In this document: positions 5,603 to 11,885 of the stretch, one piece after another
How the letters are laid out: each line of letters opens with the position of its first letter
How positions within the stretch are numbered: position 1 is the stretch's first letter
The notes under the pieces: model-generated
The model's database searches: none
Told to the model about the DNA's origin: nothing
Seen by the model: the letters and a program-made list of their open reading frames with translations, nothing else
Position numbers and translations under genes: made by a program
Origin: Flavobacteriales bacterium
GTDB taxonomy: Bacteria; Bacteroidota; Bacteroidia; Flavobacteriales; BACL11
Assembly (NCBI GenBank): GCA_002697505.1
Contig: NZWA01000020.1
Location: forward strand, 1 to 11,885
Direction: 5' to 3'
DNA: 11,885 nt

Positions 5603-8302
5603 ATGCAAAAACTCTTATTCATTGCACCACATCTTTCTACTGGAGGACTACCACAATATTTAACTAAAAAAGTAGAACTTATTAAAGATGAGTTTGAAGT
5701 ATATGTTATTGAATGGGTTGATTGCACTGGTGGTAGATTAGTAGTAACTAAAAATAAATTATTAGAATTAGTAGATAAAGATAAATTTTTTACTCTTGAT
5801 GAAAATAAAGATGTATTATTTACTATAATTGAAAAAATTCAACCTGACATTATTCATTTAGAAGAAATACCTGAGTATTTTATGGATGATAGTGTAGCTA
5901 GAAAACTTTATTCTGTAGATAGAGATTATTTTTTAGTAGAAACATCTCATGACTCTTCAATGAATACTAATAATAAATTATTCTTCCCAGATAAATTTAT
6001 GTTTGTATCAAATTGGCAAATTGAACAATATAAAAACATAGATATACCTAAAATATTAGTTGAATATCCAATTGAGTATATTGATAGACCTGATAGAGAA
6101 GTTGCTTTAAAACGCTTAAATTTAGATCCTTCTAAAAAACATATTTTACATATTGGTTTATTTACACCTAGAAAAAATCAAAAAGAATTTTTTGAATATG
6201 CTAAGGCTTTACCTGAGTATGAATTCCATTGTGTGGGTAATCAAGCAGATAATTTTAAATGGTATTGGGAACCCTTAAATAAAGAAAAACCAGATAATTT
6301 AACTTGGTGGGATGAAAGAACAGATGTTGAAAATTTCTATCAATCAATGGATTTATTTTTATTTACATCTAGAGGTACAGCTAATGATAAAGAAACAATG
6401 CCTTTAGTTATTAGAGAAGCCTTATCATATCAAATTCCTCAATTATTATATAATTTAGAAGTTTATCAAAATTATTTTGATGATTATGATTCTATTAATT
6501 ATTTAGATTTTGACAGTTTTGATAATAATGTAATAAAAATAAAACAACATCTTGGAGAAGATATTATAAATAAACATGAAGAAGCTTACGTAATATGTAC
6601 TTACCCAAAAACACAAGCATCAGTTGATACTACTTTAGAATGTATAAAATCATTGAAAAAAGATAATAGAAGAATTATAATATCAGCCCATTGTGCTGTT
6701 CCAAAAGTATTACAAGATGAAGTAGATTATGTATTTTATGAAAAAAATAATCTTTTAACTAAACATACATTTTATTCTGGATATTGGTTGTATCACAGTC
6801 ATTATGATACTTATGTAAATTTAAAAGGTGAAGATAATGATAGATATCATGGACCTGCTTGTTATACTTCTTTTTATAATCCAGCTACATTTGCTAAAGG
6901 ATTAGGTATAAAAAAATTACATTATATAAATTTTGATTACATATTAAAAGACAGTAGTTATATAGATTATATTTCTAAAAAATTAGATAATCATGATACT
7001 TTCTTTGGTGAATTTGAAGCACAAGAAGGTAAATGTTATTATACTTACTTTTTTAGTGCTAGACCAGAAGCTATATTAAATAATTGTAAATTTATTGAAA
7101 CTGAAGATCAATATAATAATTTAATGGATGAACATGGTTCTGAATCTAATGGTATTGAAAATTTATACTATCATATATTTAAAAATAATAAAGGTAATTA
7201 TATTGAATCTAGAGAAAAATTTGAAGCAGATGCAGAAGAATATTTTGAATTTGAAGATTATTCAATGGTTGAATATTATACCATATTACCTACAGACGTA
7301 GATAACCATTTTTGTCCTTGGGTAACAATATCTAATGCTAAAGAAAGTAAATTAATTCACTACACAGTTATAAAAAATAATAAATTAATAATTGATAGAA
7401 AATTAGAAGTTAGAGGTAAATATTCATTTTGGGATTTAATTAAATATGATTTAACAGATAAATTTAAAGTAAAATTTGAAGTAAGTGACTTAAATACTGG
7501 TAATCATATAGTTACCCATGAATTTAATTTAAATAAAAATTATTTTAAAAATATAATGCCTAATAATGGTATGTTTAAATGGAAAGGTGATAGAAGTTTA
7601 TATGAAGATAAAAAAATTAAATTAATGCATTTGGTTACTGAACCAAAAACTAATCCTAAAGAAATACGCTCAATAGAAAACATTAAAGATTTTTGTAAAG
7701 CTAAAAATATCAAATATGAAATGCGTATAAATACTATATGGACAAAAACACCCCCTAAAGATACTTGTAATAGACCAGATGATGTTCAAGACAAACCAGG
7801 TTATTATAAATTAGCTCCTGGTCACTATGGTTGTTATAGAGCACACACAAATGCTTTGTTAGCAAAAGATAATATGGAATATGATTATGTTTTAATTTTT
7901 GAAGGTGATGTTATAATAGATTCTGATTATGATGAATTATATGATTCATTAATACGCTTTAGTAGAATTGCTAAAGAACAAGATCAGGATTTAATTGGTT
8001 TTGGTAATCCTTATCAAAATAGGAATTTAAATGGACCTAAAATAGAAGATGTTTACACTAATGTAACACCATTTATACCAGCCCAATCTTATTTAATTAA
8101 TAAAGATAAAGTAAAATATATTCAAAATAAAGTTAAAAATACTAAATGGGATGCTTTTGATATGTGGGTATGTAATGTAGCTCAATTAAAAGTAGGAACA
8201 GCTGAAAAAATTTATACTAAACATCTACCAGGATTTAGTATTATAGAACAAAAAGATAAATCAACGGATGAAAATAGTCCATTAATATATGCCAAAGAAT
8301 GA
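5603..8302 (+). CDS. Triple-domain glycosyltransferase (GT4 + GT-A-like + GT25-like)
   Basis: This 899-residue protein joins three likely catalytic units. Residues 1-317 are a GT-B, GT4-type glycosyltransferase: N-terminal LLFIAPHLSTGGLPQYL, the linker strand HILHIGLFTPRKNQ, and the donor-binding EX7E motif ETMPLVIRE at 264-272. From about 329, YVICTYPKTQASVDTTLECI resembles the start of a GT-A/GT2-like domain that runs to about 560; its catalytic acids are not obvious. Residues about 585-640 look like a small beta domain. Residues about 652-899 resemble GT25 (LPS glycosyltransferase) enzymes, with GHYGCYRAHTNALLAKD near 740 and VLIFEGDVIID, where EGD at 767-769 replaces the usual EDD metal-binding motif. 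It would transfer sugars from nucleotide donors in the cytoplasm, building a short glycan. It overlaps the next gene by four bases (ATGA). Donors and acceptor are unknown. N- and C-terminal assignments are good, the middle one tentative. Confidence 0.85.
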   Translation: MQKLLFIAPHLSTGGLPQYLTKKVELIKDEFEVYVIEWVDCTGGRLVVTKNKLLELVDKDKFFTLDENKDVLFTIIEKIQPDIIHLEEIPEYFMDDSVARKLYSVDRDYFLVETSHDSSMNTNNKLFFPDKFMFVSNWQIEQYKNIDIPKILVEYPIEYIDRPDREVALKRLNLDPSKKHILHIGLFTPRKNQKEFFEYAKALPEYEFHCVGNQADNFKWYWEPLNKEKPDNLTWWDERTDVENFYQSMDLFLFTSRGTANDKETMPLVIREALSYQIPQLLYNLEVYQNYFDDYDSINYLDFDSFDNNVIKIKQHLGEDIINKHEEAYVICTYPKTQASVDTTLECIKSLKKDNRRIIISAHCAVPKVLQDEVDYVFYEKNNLLTKHTFYSGYWLYHSHYDTYVNLKGEDNDRYHGPACYTSFYNPATFAKGLGIKKLHYINFDYILKDSSYIDYISKKLDNHDTFFGEFEAQEGKCYYTYFFSARPEAILNNCKFIETEDQYNNLMDEHGSESNGIENLYYHIFKNNKGNYIESREKFEADAEEYFEFEDYSMVEYYTILPTDVDNHFCPWVTISNAKESKLIHYTVIKNNKLIIDRKLEVRGKYSFWDLIKYDLTDKFKVKFEVSDLNTGNHIVTHEFNLNKNYFKNIMPNNGMFKWKGDRSLYEDKKIKLMHLVTEPKTNPKEIRSIENIKDFCKAKNIKYEMRINTIWTKTPPKDTCNRPDDVQDKPGYYKLAPGHYGCYRAHTNALLAKDNMEYDYVLIFEGDVIIDSDYDELYDSLIRFSRIAKEQDQDLIGFGNPYQNRNLNGPKIEDVYTNVTPFIPAQSYLINKDKVKYIQNKVKNTKWDAFDMWVCNVAQLKVGTAEKIYTKHLPGFSIIEQKDKSTDENSPLIYAKE

Positions 8303-9252
8303 AAATATGTCATGTAGACCCTGCTTGTGGTTTAGATATACCTCCTAAAGATTGGGGAGCTATAGAAAAAATTATTTGGGAATTTGAAGTAAATCAAAGA
8401 TCATTAGGTCATGAATCCATACATAAAATGGCTGGGTATATTGAACCTGGGGAATTTGATGTTGTACATTGTCATGTAGCTAATTTAGCTAATCAATTAC
8501 ATGAAAGGGGTATTCCTTATATTTACCAATTACATGATCATCATGTTTTACATTATGGTAAAGAATCCTCAGTTTATAAAGAAAATTTAAAAGCAATAGA
8601 AGGATCATTAATATCATTAATGCCAGCTAATTGGTTAGTAGATTATTTTGATCACCCTAAATGTATTTATTTTTCTCACGGTGTTAATACTAATGATTTT
8701 TATCCTTTACCATTCCACACACTTCCTAAAAATCCAAAACTATTAATGTTAGCTAATAATGGGTTAGGTGGTGATCCCGCTTTTGATAGAAAAGGATTTG
8801 AATATGGATTAGGTTTAGCTATGTTAAATAATTTAGAAATTACAATAGCTGGTCCTTCTAATAACAAAAACTTTTTTAATAATCATATTTGGATGTTAAA
8901 TTATCCTAAATTAAATTTAGTATTTGACACACCTAATAAAGAATTATTAAAATTATACCATAATCACGATATTTTTATTCATCCTACAATGTTAGAAGCA
9001 GGTCACCCAAATTTAACAATGTTAGAAGCAATGGCAGCAGGTTTACCTGTTATTGCAGATTGGGAAATGGAAGTTGATTTACATGGATGTTGGAGAGCAC
9101 CTCGTGATATATTTAAAATGGATGAAGGATTAAAAACAATATTAAATAATTGGTCAGATTATAGAGAACAATGTTTTAAATCATCAGAAGAATTATCATG
9201 GTTAAATCGTACTAAAGAATTAATTAAAATTTATACAAAATATGCCTTATAG
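8299..9252 (+). CDS. GT4-family (GT-B) glycosyltransferase
   Basis: This is a 317-residue single-domain GT-B glycosyltransferase. The N-terminal half shows the acceptor-side pattern MKICHVDPACGLDIPPKDWGA, then FDVVHCHVAN and IPYIYQLHDHH. The C-terminal half has the nucleotide-sugar site: NPKLLMLANNG, LEITIAGPSNN, and the donor motif EAGHPNLTMLEAMAAGLPVIA from its HPN part onward. The two glutamates are separated by nine residues rather than the usual seven, a small departure from the EX7E motif. It is somewhat shorter than many GT4 enzymes (350-400 residues) but both halves are present. The start overlaps the upstream stop by ATGA and the end overlaps the next gene by 11 bases, so the three enzymes are probably translationally coupled. 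It likely adds one sugar to the same glycan as its neighbours; donor and linkage cannot be read from sequence. Confidence 0.88.
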   Translation: MKICHVDPACGLDIPPKDWGAIEKIIWEFEVNQRSLGHESIHKMAGYIEPGEFDVVHCHVANLANQLHERGIPYIYQLHDHHVLHYGKESSVYKENLKAIEGSLISLMPANWLVDYFDHPKCIYFSHGVNTNDFYPLPFHTLPKNPKLLMLANNGLGGDPAFDRKGFEYGLGLAMLNNLEITIAGPSNNKNFFNNHIWMLNYPKLNLVFDTPNKELLKLYHNHDIFIHPTMLEAGHPNLTMLEAMAAGLPVIADWEMEVDLHGCWRAPRDIFKMDEGLKTILNNWSDYREQCFKSSEELSWLNRTKELIKIYTKYAL

Positions 9253-10972
9253 TAGAACTGATTTAAAATTAGAAATACAAACTCATTTTGATAAGGGTTT
9301 TTCTAGAGATCTAAAAATCCTAGATGTTGGTCCTGGTGCTGGTATGTACGGAGGTTTATTATCAGAGTATTCTGATATTTTAGATTATTCTTTAGGATTT
9401 GAGTTAGATTGCTTAGAAATATACCCTCCTTATATTGAAAAATTTAAATTAAAAGAAATATATAAAAATGTTTTTATAGGGGATATTTGTACTTTTAATA
9501 TTTCTAGTTATGATTATATTATTTTAGGTGATGTTTTAGAACATCTTAGTATTGATAATGCTAAAAAGGTATTAAATACAATAAATAAAAATAATCAAAA
9601 ATGTATGGTAGCAGTTCCTTATTTAAGTGAACAAGGTGAACATGAAGGAAATATTTACGAAGCCCATCTTCAACCAGATTTAACTCCTGAAATAATGAAA
9701 CAAAGATATCCATCTTTAAAGTTATTATATGGAAATGATAGTTATGGGTATTATGTAAATTACAATTTTAATAAAATGAAAGAAACTCTAGTAATAGAAT
9801 ATAACAATTTATTTAAAAAACCAATTAAACCTATATACCCTAAAAATGAATTTAAAGTAAACTTTATTAAAGGATGTAAGTTTGAAGTAATTGGAGAAAA
9901 TAAAAACAATTATCATGTAGAATTTATTAACCAAAAAACAAATAAAGTTATATATGAAACTGACATTACTAATAATATGTGGACAAAACCATCTTTAGAA
10001 TATTTTGTTGACTTTAAAATTAGAATAACAGATCAAAACAATGTAGTATGGGAAAATAAATTTAACGCAGAAAATAAAAGAGTTTATATTCATTTTGCAT
10101 CTAATGCTATTGGTGATACCTTAGCATGGTTTCCCTATGCTGAAGAATTTAGAAAAAAACATAAGTGTAAATTAATAGTTTCTACATTTTGGAATGATTG
10201 GTTTAAAGATACTTATCCTAATATAACATTTGTAGAACCAGGAGAAGAACAACATGATTTATATGCAATGTATGAAGTAGGTTGGCACTATAATGAAGAT
10301 GAAGATATAGATTATAATAGAATACCATCGAATTTTAGAAAAATGCCATTATCTAAAACAGCAGCAGATCAATTAGGTTTAGAATATAGAGAAATTAAAC
10401 CAAAATTATCATTTAAAAAAAATAAATCTCAAATAAGTGGTGATTATGTAGTTATAGCACCACATGCCTCATCTCATGCTAAATACTGGAATTATAAAGG
10501 TGGTTGGCAAACTGTAGTTGATTATTTAAATGATAAAGGCTATAAAGTAGTAATGATTACTAAAGAACCTATGTATGATGACTGGCATGATTCTAAATTA
10601 GGAGGAACTTTAAAAGGTGTAATTAATAAAACAGGTAATTTTCCATTAGATGAAAGAGCTAACGATATAATGAATGCAAAAGCACTTATAGGTATAGGTA
10701 GTGGTTTAAGTTGGTTATCTTGGGCATTAGGAACACCAGTAGTAATGATTTCTGGTTTTAGTGAACCTTATAGTGAATTTGAAGACTGTGAAAGAATATA
10801 CGCACCAAAAGGTAAATGTGGAGGATGTTTTAATAAAGTAAGATTAGATGCAGGAGACTGGGAATGGTGCCCCGAACATAAGGACACGGATAGACATTTT
10901 GAATGTACAACATCAATTAAACCCCAGGTAGTAATAGATGCTATAAATCGTCAATTAGAAAAAACTCCCTGA
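9242..10972 (+). CDS. Methyltransferase fused to BAHT-type O-heptosyltransferase
   Basis: This is a 576-residue bifunctional protein. Residues 1-about 185 are a class I SAM methyltransferase: motif I ILDVGPGAGMYG from residue 26 and GDVLEHL at 96-102. Residues about 200-576 match the bacterial autotransporter heptosyltransferase (BAHT; TibC/Aah, TIGR04414) family. They show the beta domain (about 205-280; YHVEFINQKTN, then DFKIRITD), FASNAIGDTLAWFPYAEEF, VVIAPHASSHAKYWNYKGGW, ALIGIGSGLSWLSWALGTP, and an iron finger with Cys 526, 529, 543 and 555 (CX2C, WEWCP, HFEC). Known members use ADP-heptose to O-glycosylate Ser in repeat-containing autotransporters and bind iron through these cysteines. 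The BAHT part has about the normal length (roughly 400), so the methyltransferase is an addition. The start is fixed because motif I begins at residue 26 and the next Met lies beyond it. The family is strong; heptose as donor and the phage fibre as acceptor are inferred. Confidence 0.9.
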   Translation: MPYSRTDLKLEIQTHFDKGFSRDLKILDVGPGAGMYGGLLSEYSDILDYSLGFELDCLEIYPPYIEKFKLKEIYKNVFIGDICTFNISSYDYIILGDVLEHLSIDNAKKVLNTINKNNQKCMVAVPYLSEQGEHEGNIYEAHLQPDLTPEIMKQRYPSLKLLYGNDSYGYYVNYNFNKMKETLVIEYNNLFKKPIKPIYPKNEFKVNFIKGCKFEVIGENKNNYHVEFINQKTNKVIYETDITNNMWTKPSLEYFVDFKIRITDQNNVVWENKFNAENKRVYIHFASNAIGDTLAWFPYAEEFRKKHKCKLIVSTFWNDWFKDTYPNITFVEPGEEQHDLYAMYEVGWHYNEDEDIDYNRIPSNFRKMPLSKTAADQLGLEYREIKPKLSFKKNKSQISGDYVVIAPHASSHAKYWNYKGGWQTVVDYLNDKGYKVVMITKEPMYDDWHDSKLGGTLKGVINKTGNFPLDERANDIMNAKALIGIGSGLSWLSWALGTPVVMISGFSEPYSEFEDCERIYAPKGKCGGCFNKVRLDAGDWEWCPEHKDTDRHFECTTSIKPQVVIDAINRQLEKTP

Positions 10973-10998
10973 TATTTATAATAAAATAAAAGAATAGT
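10973..10998 (+). promoter_or_regulatory. A/T-only spacer, possible late promoter or RBS
   Basis: This 26-base gap before the last gene is almost pure A/T and ends in AAAAGAATAGT. It contains ATAAAATAAAAG at 10981-10992, nearly identical to the string before the gene at 5603. Here the AAAAG lies six bases before the ATG and could serve as a weak ribosome binding site, or the A/T stretch could be a T4-like late promoter. Low confidence either way. Confidence 0.25.
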
Positions 10999-11885
10999 AT
11001 GTCTAAATTAACATTCTCAAATACTGGTGTAACAACAGGACAACCTGTTTTAGCATCTCAAATATCTCAATCTTTTGATGCTTTTACAGGAGCTGGAGAT
11101 TACGCTATAACAATATCAGGTTCATTAACAACTGCAGCTAACTCTCAAGTATCTTTAGGAGGTGATTTAGTATTAGCAGACAATGTATCAGCAATTTCAC
11201 AATCTAATTTTACAGCATCAGCTGGTGGTGGTGGAAATGTAATATTAAAATATAATGAATCTACTAAATTAGCTACAAGTGCTACTGGAGTTGATATGTC
11301 TGGTAAATTTAATATGAATGCAAATGATATTAGTGATGCCGGAACAATTGTTGCCTCAAATATAACAGCATCAACAAGTATAAGAAATGAAGGAAATACA
11401 TTTTTAGGTAATGCTAATACTGATAGAGTTTCAATTACAGGTAGTTTAGAAATGACAGACCCAGGTTCTGGTGATGCTAATGTATCTATGTCAATTGATA
11501 GTGATGAATTTAAAATGATACAAGGATCTGATGGAACTTTTACAATAGGAACTCCTCAATTAAATATAAAAGGCAATGATGAAGCAGAAACAGTTGCTAT
11601 TTTTAATCAAGATGGTGATTGTCAATTATTCTTTAATAATGTTAGAAGACTTAGAACTGTAAGTACAGGAATGGAAGTAACAGCTTCATCAGCAAACACA
11701 GGAATAATAGTTACAGATGGAACTAATAATTCAACTAGGTCAGCAACAGCAACTAAATTTAATTTTGATGGAAATACTTATGTATCTAATGAATCAACAA
11801 ACGGAGCAGCTAAAGTTGCATTTGCTTTAGGTGGTACAGCGGCGGCTAATGCAAAAGTAGCAGTTTCAGCTTCAAATGATCTTCA
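10999..11885 (+). CDS. Phage fibre-like structural protein, 3' partial
   Basis: The frame opens at ATG 10999 and stays open to the right edge: 295 codons, with the stop outside. The beginning, MSKLTFSNTGVTTGQPVLAS followed by ISQSFDAFTGAGDYAITISGS, is a pattern I associate with marine phage structural proteins. The interior alternates short strands rich in Ser, Thr, Ala, Asn and Gly with small labelled segments such as NITASTSIRNEGNTFLGNA and CQLFFNNVRRLRTVSTGMEV. The latter resembles the repeated fibre phrase in which a feature or object label is followed by STGV. Expected fold: an elongated, beta-rich trimeric tail-fibre shaft. There is no signal peptide or membrane segment. Its position after the glycosylation cassette, with the collagen-like gene before it, makes it another candidate acceptor or fibre partner. 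The structural role is likely; the exact component is unknown. Confidence 0.75.
   Translation, partial: MSKLTFSNTGVTTGQPVLASQISQSFDAFTGAGDYAITISGSLTTAANSQVSLGGDLVLADNVSAISQSNFTASAGGGGNVILKYNESTKLATSATGVDMSGKFNMNANDISDAGTIVASNITASTSIRNEGNTFLGNANTDRVSITGSLEMTDPGSGDANVSMSIDSDEFKMIQGSDGTFTIGTPQLNIKGNDEAETVAIFNQDGDCQLFFNNVRRLRTVSTGMEVTASSANTGIIVTDGTNNSTRSATATKFNFDGNTYVSNESTNGAAKVAFALGGTAAANAKVAVSASNDL

Overview
The window looks like part of the virion-structure and virion-modification region of a marine, AT-rich, tailed bacteriophage. T4-like phages of Pelagibacter or cyanobacteria are the best guess. The reasons are: every gene lies on the plus strand with almost no space between genes; the non-repeat genes are strongly A/T-biased; three genes have fibre-like structural signatures common in marine phages; and they flank a glycosyltransferase/methyltransferase cassette. 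No capsid, terminase, portal, tRNA or integrase gene is present, so the host and phage group are inferred.

Layout. (1) Positions 3-4268 are one uninterrupted reading frame, open at the left edge. It has 406 consecutive collagen-like Gly-X-Y-type triplets (1218 residues) followed by a 203-residue globular C-terminal domain. The repeat has no in-frame ATG, so ATG-based gene calling sees only the tail (from 3765) and produces shadow ORFs in other frames and on the minus strand. (2) 4279-4839 encodes a small methyltransferase resembling guanidinoacetate/arginine guanidino-N-methyltransferases. (3) 4840-5541 encodes a Thr/Ser/Asn-rich, probably beta-rich virion protein. (4) After a 61-base gap with a small palindrome come three overlapping genes: a triple-domain glycosyltransferase (5603-8302), a GT-B glycosyltransferase (8299-9252), and a methyltransferase fused to an autotransporter-type O-heptosyltransferase with a four-Cys iron finger (9242-10972). 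(5) From 10999 another fibre-like structural protein runs off the right edge.

How it may work together (inference): the heptosyltransferase family O-glycosylates Ser in repetitive Ser/Thr/Gly-rich surface proteins. Here it sits in one co-directional cluster with a very long Gly/Ser/Thr collagen-like fibre that almost lacks proline. The most interesting reading is a phage-encoded machine that decorates its own fibre, and perhaps the other Ser/Thr-rich virion proteins, with a glycan. The two additional glycosyltransferases would extend it and the methyltransferase domains would modify sugar or protein. Such decoration could also stabilise a proline-poor triple helix. The fibre has a striking internal order: an approximately 24-residue module, a 123-residue higher-order repeat, and basic residues placed almost only where the triplet glycine is missing.
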